The notes under the pieces are model-generated. The model saw nothing but the letters and a program-made list of their open reading frames with translations, was not told the origin of the DNA and made no database searches. The position numbers and the translations under genes are program-made. From Muraenolepis orangiensis (taxonomy: Eukaryota > Chordata > Actinopteri > Gadiformes > Muraenolepididae), in contig CM050999.1 in the NCBI GenBank assembly GCA_027704905.1, forward strand, positions 9,554,834 to 9,618,833: DNA of 64,000 nt, read 5' to 3'. Below, in pieces: positions 31,563 through 42,793 of this stretch (position 1 is the first letter of the stretch; each line of letters begins with the position of its first letter).

Positions 31563-34500
31563 GTGTGTGTATTGCATGCATTTTATATTAACTTATGTTA
31601 TGGAACGATAAGGGTTCAGGAAAACGATACTGTGTATATGATCTATCTAATTAAATCAATGATGTACCAGCATATACTTACACTCATATGTTATCTTTTT
31701 TCTTATCATTAACTTACTTCATGGAAACTGACTCTGACTATGTTATGATATATTATTCTAAACTCACTTAATGGAAAGTGTCCATAAAGATGAGGTATAT
31801 TATTAACTTACTTAATGGAAAGATGAGGTTGGAGAACCATATTGTATTATGTTATATTGTTTTCACAGTATTTATATTGAAATTAATGAGATCCCTTCCA
31901 TGGTTAAGTTAATATACTCTTTGTATGTTAACAGCCTTTATTAAGAATGTACCTTCATGGAAGTGTTTATTAAGCTGCAGTGACCGCTTTTGACCGATAT
32001 CAATAATATTACAGTTGTACTGAAAGGCCTAGTGATTTCTCTTTCTGGTAGATTTCATAAACACAAAATGTATTTTAGAAATATGAACACAAGCTGAACA
32101 ATGATCATATTTTATTGTATTTTCAGTTCCACAGCCCTTGGTCGATCTTCATGTTAAACTTCTCAGGAAGCTGGGCAAGTCGGTCACTTCAGACCGCTGG
32201 GAGAAATATCTGTCGAAGGTGAGTGTATGTGTGTGTTTTATATGCATGGAAATCTCCATTATTTCAGCTGGTGACGAGGGTACCTGAACAGTATAGTGTG
32301 TTAATAAATGAAGGTGAGTTGGAGTCAAACACAAAGATCAGAAACTACCCGCATATATTAAGTAGTTAGTCATTTAGCAACACTTATCAAAAGTGACTTA
32401 CAGTGAATTTATTTGTAGATGCATGTCATTACAGAGCAGGTAGGAATAAGGCCATCTTGCAATCAAGGATGCCTATTGGTAGACGGAGTGGAGTGGAGGA
32501 AGTCAAACAGCCCAACAGTTAACTAAGTGACTAACTGACTGACCAGTTAACTGGTTACCTGTCTGGTTGTCGCCCCAGGTGTGCCAGGAGCTGAACAGCA
32601 GCTGGGCCTGGGAGCTGGAGCAGAACCGCTACCTGCAGATGTCCATGGAGAACAAATCAACCATCCTCAAGGTACCATACACCTCCTAACACCTCCTCTC
32701 CTCATCTCTCTTTGTCCCCCCCACCCCGATCAAATGCTCAACTTAAAAATTACCGCCATTGCCGCCAGAAAGATTTATATATTACATTTGTGTTCATCTC
32801 CCCCAGTATCTGTGTGTTAGTTTATATACAGTTTACTACATGTGTATGAATGTGTGTTCCTCTCTCCCTCCAGTATCTGTGTGAGTGTCAGTTTGACGAC
32901 AACCTGAAGTTCAAGGCGGTGGTTAACGAGGAGGAGTCAGAGAAGATGCGTCTTCAGCCGATCGGTCGGGACCGGCAGGGCCTGCTGTACTGGCTGCAGC
33001 TGGACCCGGAGCAGAACATCCGGCTGTACACCGAGGAGCAGGATGACCTGGATGGCTCCAGCTGGAGGTGCATCGTCAGGTGTGCTTCTTTCTGTCCCAC
33101 TTCATGTCCAATGTTTTCTTAAATAATGATGGCACATGACAACACTACCACTTGTACTATTACTAGATAAATAATGAAATGATGTATTGATATTCATATT
33201 TAATGGGGCAACTTTATTCTTTATATTTTGGATTTTTATTTTGAATGTTTTGTGTTTTTATTATTTTGCAGTTTTGCTTTTCCTTTACGTCAGAAAATGT
33301 GTATCATTGTCCTTTTTGCTGTTTTTCTCTGTTCCGTTTTATGTTGTATTCTTTACTAGTTGCGTTCTGTTTCCACTGTCTTCCACTGCAGCTTTATATA
33401 ATGTGTTATGGTGTAATATTGGTTTGTAGTAAAACTGAGCAGGTCACTGACCCACAATGCTTTGCTCCAGGACTCGTAATGACTTGGCAGAGGCGCTAGA
33501 CCTGCTGAAGACCCAGATAGATCCCAACCACAACAAGACCAAGGGAGAGTCAGCCAGCGGCAGCCCAAACAGAGAGGACAAGAAGGACACAGGTAGGAGC
33601 CAGGAGGCTGAGGACTAATGGATGATGGATGGATGGGTTAGACACACATGTAAGAGTTTAAGAAGCTAAACATTTCAGATCACAACTAAACAAGGCTGGG
33701 ATGGGGACCACAGTGTCTGCATTTGAGGTGGGAGACTCTGAGCCCACTTCTTCTGTGTTTCAGGAGAAGATGCAGATGGTCAGAAGAAGGAAGAGGATTC
33801 TGGAGACCATCTAGACAAAAAGAACCTGTCCATTCCGTGCGAACCTCCTAAAACCACAGAGGAAGAACCAAGCAAAACGACGGTCCTCCCTCTGAAGACA
33901 GAGGAGTCTTCACAGCAGGGTAACATGTCAACTGCTTGCACTAGAGTCAGTGCTGCTTATCTTTATTACTATATTTTAGTTTTTTGGTGTATTTTGCCTT
34001 TTGTTATACATCCGAATCCAAGCACCTTAAGGTCATCATTTACTTTGACTCACTTTCGGATTTTGAACATTCTCTAGATTCCGATTTTATTGGTTAGATT
34101 AGACGATTTACAGTTGATTACCTGCTGTGACCTTTCATCTTGTGTTTCTTCTGTGGTCAGCCGCGAAGCAAGAAGCGGCGGGGCTCATCAAACAGGAAGA
34201 GGCGGGGCTTGTCAAACAGGAAAAGGCGGAGCTTGTCAAACAGGAAGAGGCGGAGGTTGACCTGAAAGCGCGGCCAGCTGAGCTTGCCACAGACAGGAAA
34301 TCGCCGGCATCCTTTCCTGTCATCGATAACCGCGTGAGCACCATCACCGCCATCATCAAACCCGACACCAGGGACGCGGACGTCCCTAGCAATGCCGTCT
34401 CTGTCGTCATGGCGCCCGCGTCTGTCATCACCAAACAGGAAGTGAACCGGGAGGAGGAAGCAGAGCGTGCCGTAGTGAGGAGCAGCCAGCAGGCCAAGAT

Positions 34501-37500
34501 ACCGCTTAAGAAGAGGGAGCTGAAGTTGGCAGAGGGTTTCCAAGACAACCGCAACCACGGCAACCACATAAACAACAACAACAACAGCAAAGGCAGCAGC
34601 AGCATCATCGTGTGCAACCCTTCTGTGATCCAGAGCAAGGACGCAGGTCAGCCCCCCATCACCCCTGCGGAGAATGCCCCCCGGCTGGAACTGACCAATG
34701 GGAAGGCAGCTCTCCCACCACTCCCGCCACATAAAGAGGGCGGGCAAAACGGGGTCATCGGGGTCATAGGTCAGGTGGGGGTCATAGGCCACGTGGGGGT
34801 GATCCGTAGCCCGATAGAGAGGCACCGGGCGCCGGGGGCGGAGTCACAGGAGCGTAACGGGCCGGGGGGTGACCAGCGAGTGGGGGAGGACGGGGGAGAT
34901 GGGCCAGGGGGGACGCGGAGGTCAGAGGGCGTGGGCAGGTGGGAGGAGAAAGAGAGGGAGGGGAACAGACAGTCTGTGCTGGTGAGGAAGCTTTCCGTGG
35001 ACATGGAGACGGAAGAGCACACAGACACACAAACACTACCGGCACCTCCTCCGTCCTCCCCGCCCTCGCACCCCATCGCAGGAACACTCCCAAAGGAGGA
35101 GGAGGAGGAGCACCTCCTCTCTGCCCAGGAGCAGCCCCAGAAGCCCCCCAAAGTAGAGGAGGAGAGAGCGGAGAAAGAGGACGAGAGGAGAGACCAGACT
35201 GAGAAGGAGACTATGGTTAAGAAGGCAGATCTGGAGCCAAGCAGCGACATGCCTGAAGCCCAGGGGCAGCCAGGGCTGCTGAAGGTGGCCTCCTCAGAGC
35301 TCCAGAAGGAGGGCATCAGGCTGAAGATCAAGATCCCCCCCCACAAGAGGAACAAGAAAAAGGGGAGGGAGGAGAAGGAGCGGGAGGCGGAGCAGGAGCA
35401 GGAGGCGCTGGAGGAGGAGGGAATGTCGCTCCGGAGATCGGCTAGGATCTGCAGGTAGAGCAGAGTGTGTGTCTGTGGAAAGTTTAACAGTCCATGTTTG
35501 CAATACATTTTTGTGGGAATTCATTACAGCTGTCGTATTATTTGACTACATTTTGTTAGTTGCTCTTTTGGCATCATTCCTGGTCACAGTTTCATTAAGT
35601 CCGTTGGAGTCTTTTACTTTAAAATAACAGACGGAAACGGTTCATTGAGTCTGTTCCATTTAGAGAAATACTTTGCAGATTTTTCCCCAGCTTTGTACCA
35701 TTACAATGTGGGTAGTAAATGAAAATAAACAATGTTCAATTCCCAACTATTTTACCAGCATTCATCTGGTGGACTTCTGCTAGCTCCAACTGTTGTTCTC
35801 TGGTCATGTAGCATCAGTTCTGTAGGGCTGTGGTTCCACCTGTCGTTTTCTGGTCATGTAGCTCCAGCTCTCTAGGGCTGTTGTTCACTTCGCACCTTTC
35901 TGCTGCATAGACAGTCTGGTGTTATGTAAAGCCCTATCTTCTCAGCAGAAAAATACTACTTCAAGTATTTTCAGTCAGACCAAATCAGTTTTGTCAATCT
36001 AGTTTGAGACCATTTCATTAAGTCAGTTTCAGTCCATTTCATTAGGTCAGTTTAAGTCTTTTTTTATTAAGTCAGTTCATGTCTGTTTCATTAAGTCACT
36101 AAGTCAGTTTTATTAAGTCTGTTTGAGTCTCTTTCATTAAGTCACTTTAAGTCTGTTTCATTAAGTGAGTTTGAGTCTGTTTCATGAAGTCCCTTTAAGT
36201 CTGTTTCATTAAGTTGGTTTGAGTCTGTTCCATTAAGTCTGTTTGATTAAGTCAGTGTGAGTCTGTTTCATTCCATTTCCATTAACCCTCCCCTCCCTCC
36301 CACCTTCTCTCTACAAGATCCTCTTCTTTGCCAATATGCAGGCCGAGTTCAAAGGTCGCTGAAAGCCAGGACAAGAGCGGGCAGAAGACGGTGTCCAAGG
36401 AAAACGAAGAGGAGGATGAGGAAGAAGAGCAGGAGGAAGAGGAGGAGCAGAAGCCCGCTCTGAAGAAAGACAGAAAAACAGACCCCAACTGGCTGGGAAG
36501 GAAACCCAAGGTAAGAGAGAGCGAGAGAGAAAGAGAGAGCCTGGATGAGTACAAATCAAAAAACAGACATTCCACGTTGTGTTGTCAATTCCTGTTGTGG
36601 TAACTTGTCACTTCCTGTTGTCAGGGTAAACGCAGACACCGGCGCCCCCGCTGGTCGACTCCCCGCTCCAAGAGACGGAGACTGGAGGGGGAGGGGGGGG
36701 AGAGAGGGAGGGGCCAGGAGGAGAGTGATGGGGGGCGGGACTCCGTGGACTCCAGCCAATCGGGGGAGCTGCCCATGGAAGACGCCTGTAGCCAATGTGG
36801 GCTCCCCAATCACCCTGAGCTGGTGAGAGACAAACAACAACAACAAATCTTTATTGGTCACATACATGTAAACACACAGTGAAATGTGCTCTGCATTTAA
36901 CCCATCCTAGTATTAGGAGCAGTGGGCAGCTATTGTATATACAGCGCCCGGGGAGCAGTTAGGGTTAGGGTGTCTTCCTCAAGGACACCTCCACAGATTC
37001 ACCATATAGATATATCTATATAGATATATCTATATAGATATATATAGGTAGATAGAGCTGGACAGATATACTGTACATGCACATATTTAGATAGATAGAT
37101 ATAGAAGGACACATATAGATAGATATAGCTGAACATATCAAGATATAGGTGGACATATATAGATATAAAGATATGTGTGTGTATATATATATATATATAT
37201 ATACATAGATATAGATGGATTGATGTAGATGTATATAGATATAGTAATATAGATACATAGATATGACCCTAACCTGAACTATTGTAATGTGTCCAGATCC
37301 TCCTGTGTGACTCCTGTGACAGTGGGTTCCACACAGCTATAGCTATAGACATAGATATACATATAGATAGCTAGATACCGGTTTGACCCTGACCCTCACC
37401 CTACCTGTTGTGTGTCCAGATCCTCCTGTGTGACTCCTGTGACAGTGGGTTCCACACCGCCTGTCTGAGGCCTCCTCTCATGCTCATCCCAGATGGAGAG

Positions 37501-37695
37501 TGGTACTGCCCCCCCTGCCAGCACGTAAGCTCGGTCTCTGATTGGCTGGTGTATCTGGACTCTGATTGGCTGGCATGTGTGATATCTGATTGGCTGGTAT
37601 ATCTGGTCTGTTTAGAAGCTGCTGTGTGAGCGACTAGAGGAGCAGCTCCTGAACCTGGACAGCAATCTGAAGAAGAGAGAGAGAGCACTGAGGAG

Positions 37696-37733
<38 letters not shown>

Positions 37734-37740
37734 AGGAGGT

Positions 37741-37774
<34 letters not shown>

Positions 37775-40700
37775 AATGGTAAGAGATAAATGGGAACATG
37801 TATTTTGTCCTTGTGGTGTCTCCGTCCACAGGAAGGAGAGGCTGGTCTACGTTGGAATCAGTGTGGAGAACATCATTCCAGTAAGATCCATCTTCTCATT
37901 CTTCTGTTCCACTTGTTCTCTCCATTCTTCCACTGATTCTCTCCACTGTTCTACTGTCTCTCTACTGTTCCACTGTTTCTCTCTACTGTTTATCTGTTTC
38001 TCTCCACTGTTCCACTGTCTCTCTACTGTTTCTCTACTGTTCGTCTCTACTGCTCCAATGTTTATCTCTACTGTTCCACTGTTTCTCTCTCTACTGTTCC
38101 TCTGTTTCTCTCCACTGTTCCACTGTCTCTCTACTGTTTCACTGTTTCTCTCTCTACTGTTCTACTGTTTCTCTCTACTGTTCTACTGTTTCTCTTTACT
38201 GTTCCACTGTTTCTCTACTGTTTCACTGTTTCTCTTTACTGTTCCACTGTTTCTCTCTATTGTTCCTCTGTTTCTCTCCACTGTTCCACTGTCTCTCTAC
38301 TGTTTCACTGTTTCTCTCTCTACTGTTCTACTGTTTCTCTCTACTGTTCTACTGTTTCTCTTACTGTTCTACTGTTTCTCTACTGTTCCACTGTTTCTCT
38401 CTCTACTGTTCCACTGTTTCTCTTTACTGTTCCACTGTTTCTCTTACTGTTCTACTGTTTCTCTTACTGTTCCACTGTTCTCTCTACTGTTCCACTGTTC
38501 TCTTTACTGTTCTACTGTTTCTCTTACTGTTCCACTGTTTCTCTCTACTGTTCTACTGTTTCTCTCTACTGTTCTACTGTTTCTGTTTACTGTTCTACTG
38601 TTTCTCTACTGTTTTACTGTTTCTCTACTGTTCTACGGTTTCTCTCTCTACTGTTTCTACTGTTTCTCTTTACTGTTCCACTGTTTCTCTTTACGGTTCT
38701 ACTGTTTCTCTCTACTGTTCTACTGGTTCTCTCTACTGTTCTACTGGTTCTCTACTGTTTCTCTTTACTGTTCCACTGTCTCTCTACTGTTTCACTGTTT
38801 CTCTCTCTACTGTTCTACTGTTTCTCTCTACTGTTCTACTGTTTCTCTCTACTGTTCTACTGGTTCTCTCTACTGTTCCACTGTTTCTCTACTGTCTCCA
38901 CTGCTCCAATGTTTATCTCTACTGTTCCACTGTTTCTCTACTGTTTTACTGTTTCTCTACTGTTCTACGGTTTCTCTCTCTACTGTTTCTACTGTTTCTC
39001 TCTCTCTACTGTTTCTACTGTTTCTCTTTACTGTTCCACTGTTTCTCTTTACGGTTCTACTGTTTCTCTCTACTGTTCGACTGGTTCTCTCTACTGTTCT
39101 ACTGGTTCTCTACTGTTTCTCTTTACTGTTCCACTGTCTCTCTACTGTTTCACTGTTTCTCTCTCTACTGTTCTACTGTTTCTCTCTACTGTTCTACTGT
39201 TTCTCTCTACTGTTCTACTGGTTCTCTCTACTGTTCCACTGTTTCTCTACTGTCTCCACTGCTCCAATGTTTATCTCTACTGTTCCACTGTTTCTCTACT
39301 GTTTTACTGTTTCTCTACTGTTCTACGGTTTCTCTCTCTACTGTTTCTACTGTTTCTCTCTACTGTTCCACAGTGTTTCTCTCTCTACTGAATGGATGCA
39401 GCACTAAGAGAAGGTCAAACCGTTTGGGTCATGATTCTAGTGTTTCTTCTGGAACACATGTGGTTATATCTTATATCTGCTGTTCAGGAGGGAGATGTGG
39501 AGCCGTTGGCAGAAAAATCAGAGAAGAAGAAAGACTCCAAGAAGAGCAGCAAGAACCTGGGTCGGAGGTCAACCAGAACCAGGAAGTGCATCAGCTACAG
39601 GTTGGTGGGGCTACAAACAGGAAGTGATCAGTGGTAGGTGGGCGGGGCTACAAACAGGAAGGGATCCGCTGTAGGTGGGCGGGGCTACACACAGGAAGGG
39701 ATCCGCTGTAGGTGGGTGGGGCTACAACCAGACCAGTGTGGTGTACTTTTCCTTCCGAAATAATAGATCACCTCAGTTACTCATGTTTATAAACAGAACC
39801 AATGTTGTTGTTTTTTTGTATTAACGTTATTATATTGTGTGTGTGGTTGGCAGGTTTGATGACTTTGACGATGCCATCGACGAGGCGATAGAGGAGGACG
39901 TGGGCGACGTCTACGGAGGAGGTGAGACTTGTTTTAATGTTGGACACACTACTTCAAACATGGAGTGTACCTTACAATAACATCGTGGTCAGGCTATCAA
40001 CTATCACAGAAGAGTTTATTTGTTAACACACTAATAATAATGATAACATTTCAATGTGTTATTTTCTTTAGCAGCGGGGGCCGGGCCGGTGCGGGGAAAA
40101 GACATCAAAACCATCCTTTCAGACGAGGGGAAGGAGAGCGAGCGGCCAATCAAAAGCCAGGCGCGCACGGCCCGGAACAGGAAGAGGCGGAGACTCAACG
40201 ACTTGGAGAGTGACAGCACAGCTGCAGAGAGCGAGGAGGAGTTCATGCTCAGTAACAGGTAACACACACACACACACACACACACATGCACACATGCCCG
40301 CACTGTGGTTAGAAAAGTGTTTCTGCTCCAGGTGTGTTCTAACCTGTCCTGTTTTTCCTCCTGTCAGCTCCGAGGAGGAGGAGTTTGCAGCCGAGGAGGA
40401 CGAGGAGGGCGAGGATGATGAAGATGTCGGCAGTGGCGGCGGGAGTGGCGTCAGTGGTCGCCGGTCCAAGCGGGGGGCGGCAGGCGGGACAGCGAGGGGG
40501 ACCGGTAGGGGGGGCGGGAGGGGCCGGGGGAGGAAGAGCCAGCAGCACCGAGCCAAGAAGACACGACACAGGAGACCCCGCTCCTCTGAGGAGGAGGAGG
40601 GGGAGACTGAGGAGGAGATGGGTGAGTCAGAAGGAGGGGATGGGTCAGTCATGATGAGGAGATGGTTGAGTTGGGAAGAGGGTGAGATGGGTGAGTCAGG

Positions 40701-42503
40701 AAGAGGAGATGGGTAAGTCAGGAGGAGGATATGGGTGAGTCAGGAGGAGGAGATGGGTGAGTCAGGAGGAGGGGATGGGTGAGTCAGGAGGAGGAGATGG
40801 GTGAGTCAGGAGGAGGGGATGGGTGAGTCAGGAGGAGGGGTTGGGTGAGTCAGGAAGAGGGAGAGTAGATGGTTGAGTCAGGAAAAGAAGGAGATGGGGG
40901 AGTCAGGAAGAGGAGATGGGTGAGTCAGGAGGAGGAGATGGGTGAGTCAGGAGGAGGAGATGGGTGAGTCAGGAGGAGGAGGAGATGGGTGAGTCAGGAG
41001 GAGGAGGAGATGGGTGAGTCAGGAGGAGGAGATGGGTGAGTCAGGAGGAGGAGGAGGAGATGGGTGAGTCAAGAAGAGGAAATGGGTGATTCAGGGGAGA
41101 AGATGGGTGAGTCAGGAGGAGGAGGGGAACAGCGGGCAGCATCAATGTTAGACTTTCCCAGTCAATGTGGCAGACTTCTCACTGAAGCGGACAGTAGTGA
41201 ATTATGGTCTTTATCTCTAGACTCTGATTAGTTGTCTGAAGCCGACAGTAGTGACTTATCGTCTTTATCTCTGGGTCTCTAGACTCTGATTGGTCGTCAG
41301 ACTTGAGTGACAGCGAGGCGGACAGGAAGAGGAAGGGCTTGAGGCGCGGCCAGCGTCAACAGGTCAACTACCGCGAGACCTCAGAGTCGTCGGACAACTC
41401 CCGGGCCTCGGCCAATCAGGACAAGGAGAACAAGCCCCGCCTCAAGCAGCGCAGACAGAGGCTCTCCAGTGACTACAGCGATGGTAAGTTACCGTGGCAA
41501 TCGTGTTTGGATGTCAATGATGGACAAAAAAAAGTGGAATTAAAAAAGGGTCCATTTAAAGCTAGCAGTGTTTCTATGGTGGAAATGAAGCCAAGTTCAA
41601 ATTTTTGTTTCTCTCTTTTTCTCTGTTTCTCTTTCTCTCTCAGCCTCAGCTTCCTCCCGAGACTCTGAGGATGAGGAGAATGTTGTGGATGAAGAGGAGG
41701 AAGGAGGAGGCCGGCGGCAGCGAGGGGGAGGCAAGAGGAGGAGGCGAGGAGAGGAGGAGGAGGAGGAGGAGGAGCCGAGGAGGAGGAGTCGGGGCTTAAA
41801 GAGGAGACGTGCTGATGATGATGATGATGAAGAGGACAGGAGGAGGCGCTTGAAGAGGAAGAGGCTGGCGGCCGCAGCAGCAGCCGAGGAGGAGGAGCGT
41901 GAGAGGAGGAAGAGGAGGATGAAGAGGCGGAGCAAAGAGGAAGAGGAGGAGGAGGAGAAGATGGGACGGGGCAGGCGGAGGGAGATCCTGTCCCAGCGGC
42001 GGCAGCAGCGTCTCGCTCAGATGCTCAAGAAACGCCGTCCGTCTACCGACGAATCCTCTGACCAATCGGACAACTCAGAGGATTCTGATTCATCGTCGGA
42101 GGAAGACCGGCCCGTCCGCAAGAGGCTGAACCGCATCGACTCGGACGACGAAGATGATGATAATGGCAGAGATGAGGAAGACGATGAGGGAGACAAGGAA
42201 ACGAAGAGCAAGAAGGCCTCAGAGAAAGAGTCTCGTGTTGCCGGGGGCGACAGTGAGCGTGGCGATGGAGATGAAGAAGATGATAATGAGGAAGATGGCG
42301 CTCAGCTAAAGCGGCGTGGCCGCAGCCCGCCTCCGACAGACGACCTTCGGACCTCCAGAGGCCCGGCAAAGCCTGGGCCCGGCAGCGCAGCTTCACCCAT
42401 TGACAGTGCAGGAAGGGACAAGCTGGGTAGGCCCAACGGGCCCCTACCCCCAGAGGAGGACACACAGACAGACTCAGCAGATCTGAACAATCCCTCCTCG
42501 TGA
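30415..42503 (+). CDS. rsf1: Remodeling and spacing factor 1 (complete, 18 coding exons, 1,463 aa)
   Basis: Histone-binding subunit of the RSF (ISWI/SNF2H) chromatin-spacing complex, nuclear. Exons: 30415-30559, 32127-32218, 32579-32671, 32874-33079, 33471-33592, 33764-33919, 34161-35454, 36342-36510, 36625-36822, 37420-37524, 37616-37695, 37832-37880, 39488-39600, 39854-39921, 40072-40258, 40368-40621, 41283-41483, 41644-42503. The sum is 4,392 bp, exactly in frame; human is 1,441 aa. Signatures: CPSFAVLCGFLERYGAALDL, KYLCECQFDDNLKFK with MRLQPIGRD (WHIM-like region), QAKIPLKKRELKL, the PHD finger CSQCGLPNHPEL / ILLCDSCDSGFHTACLRPPL, ERLVYVGISVENIIP, RRSTRTRKCISYRFDDFDDA, then a highly charged tail. 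Exon 15 has a NAGNAG acceptor (40071 or 40074). The start lies in AAGATGGCGGC, a YY1-type motif. Confidence 0.96.
30874..31131. repeat. Duplicated (AC)n microsatellites in rsf1 intron 1
   Basis: Two (AC)n blocks (30874-30942 and 31061-31130). Both are preceded by GTAATGTAAAGTTAGTGTGG-type sequence and GCCATGATGCA, so a unit of about 185 bp was duplicated with its microsatellite. From 31130 to 32120 I see only a (TA)n run at 31517-31555. Confidence 0.8.
32365..32465. mobile_element. Interspersed fish repeat fragment
   Basis: TAGTCATTTAGCAACACTTA, GTGACTTACAGTGAATTTAT and GAGCAGGTAGGAATAAGGCC parallel the 12650 and 53036 copies. No coding content. Confidence 0.55.
34161..35454 (+). CDS. rsf1: rsf1 large exon 7, disordered charged region
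   Basis: 1,294 bp encoding a Lys/Glu/Pro-rich, probably disordered region. It opens with four copies of an 8-residue repeat (KQEEAGLV type, 24-bp units, 34166-34262) and later has a short VGVIG repeat (about 34753-34803). SQQAKIPLKKRELKL at about 34487-34530 is the conserved island shared with human RSF1. The exon ends LRRSARIC, matching human LRRSPRIS before the next exon. Confidence 0.93.
35455..36341. repeat. rsf1 intron 7 with degenerate TTCATTAAGTC repeats
   Basis: From about 35995 to 36270, 15-30-bp imperfect units on TCATTAAGTCAGTTT and GAGTCTGTT. Before that is unique sequence with a 70-bp direct duplication near 35780-35880 (TCTGGTCATGTAGC). Confidence 0.7.
36625..37524 (+). CDS. 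rsf1: rsf1 PHD-finger exons
   Basis: Exon 9 (36625-36822) ends with the first zinc ligands, CSQCGLPNHPEL. Exon 10 (37420-37524) continues with CDSCDSGFHTACL and WYCPPCQH. The Cys4-His-Cys3 pattern is complete. The PHD of RSF1 is known for binding modified histone tails. The intron holds a SINE fragment, TATAGA repeats and a decoy copy of exon 10's start. Confidence 0.94.
36838..36992 (-). mobile_element. 3' half of the 17972-type SINE
   Basis: TCTTTATTGGTCACATACAT, GCATTTAACCCATCCTAGTA and AGCAGTGGGCAGCTATTGTA match the 3' body of the minus-strand SINE in the ryr1 intron. The tRNA head is missing. A (GATATA)n tract follows to 37260. Confidence 0.75.
37286..37335 (+). repeat. rsf1: Decoy copy of rsf1 exon 10 acceptor and first 38 bp
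   Basis: TGTGTCCAG then ATCCTCCTGTGTGACTCCTG and TGACAGTGGGTTCCACAC are identical to the true exon 10 edge (37411-37457), 123 bp upstream. If spliced in, the reading frame runs into the TATAGA repeat and stops (TAG near 37372). Confidence 0.92.
37700..37773. repeat. (AC)n with a repeated rsf1 exon 11 end
   Basis: The exon end CACTGAGGAG followed by GTACACAC is repeated once as CACTGAGGAGGTGTACAC at 37730-37747 between two CA runs. Confidence 0.85.
37885..39388. repeat. 1.5-kb TCTACTGTTCCACTGTTTCTC minisatellite
   Basis: Over 70 variable units of about 17-23 bp in rsf1 intron 12. Higher-order structure is present: a block near 38600-38870 recurs at 38955-39240, including TCTACTGTCTCCACTGCTCC. 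The three long plus-strand ORFs (160-543 codons, all Ser/Phe/Leu/Val/Cys) arise from the stop-free repeat. Confidence 0.95.
39601..39738. repeat. 37-bp repeat beginning at the rsf1 exon 13 donor
   Basis: The donor region CAGGTTGGTGGGGCTACAAA is followed by three copies with GTAGGTGGGCGGGGCTAC and CAGGAAGGGATCCGCT. Each begins with a GTAGGTG donor-like site. Confidence 0.8.
40613..41130. repeat. About 20-bp minisatellite carrying rsf1 exon 16 end and donor
   Basis: The exon end GGAGGAGATGG and donor GTGAGTCA (40621/40622) repeat about 25 times as GGAGATGGGTGAGTCAGGAG. A strong copy at 40691 would extend the exon by 69 bp in frame (23 codons, no stop). Confidence 0.92.
41170..41282 (+). repeat. 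rsf1: Tandem duplication of the rsf1 exon 17 acceptor region
   Basis: ATCTCTAG-ACTCTGATTAG at 41213-41231 duplicates the true junction TCTCTAG-ACTCTGATTGG at 41282/41283. Upstream GACAGTAGTGA and GTCTTTATCTCT are also doubled. The upstream copy would read GAC TCT GAT TAG, a stop in the fourth codon. Confidence 0.9.
41644..42503 (+). CDS. rsf1: rsf1 last coding exon, Arg/Glu-rich tail
   Basis: 860 bp encoding alternating basic and acidic blocks, then KKRRPSTDESSDQSDNSEDSD and VRKRLNRIDSDDED, matching human RKRLHRIETDEE. It ends ADLNNPSS and stop TGA (42501-42503). The human C-terminal DLVDYVCNSEQL is absent. Confidence 0.92.
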
Positions 42504-42742
42504 TGGCGGTGAATACTGCATCTGGATTTATGCTCTGTAACTGTCCTCATGCCTATCACCATCCTTTTAAAACTGGAACACACAAACACACACACACACT
42601 CTGAGAAGGTGTGTGTGCCATTCAGAAGTGAGATGCTGTATTTTTTCGACCCATGCCCCTCTCTTTCTCCCTCTTTTTCTCTTTCTCCTTTCTTTCTCTT
42701 TCTCCTTTCTTTCTCTTTTCCATCTGTCTCTCTCCCGCTCTA

Positions 42743-42793
<51 letters not shown>

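Noticed and set aside
37776..39407. 543-codon plus-strand ORF
   Set aside because: It is a stop-free reading of the TCTACTGTTCCACTG minisatellite in an rsf1 intron. Composition is only Ser, Phe, Leu, Val, Cys, Tyr and Thr.
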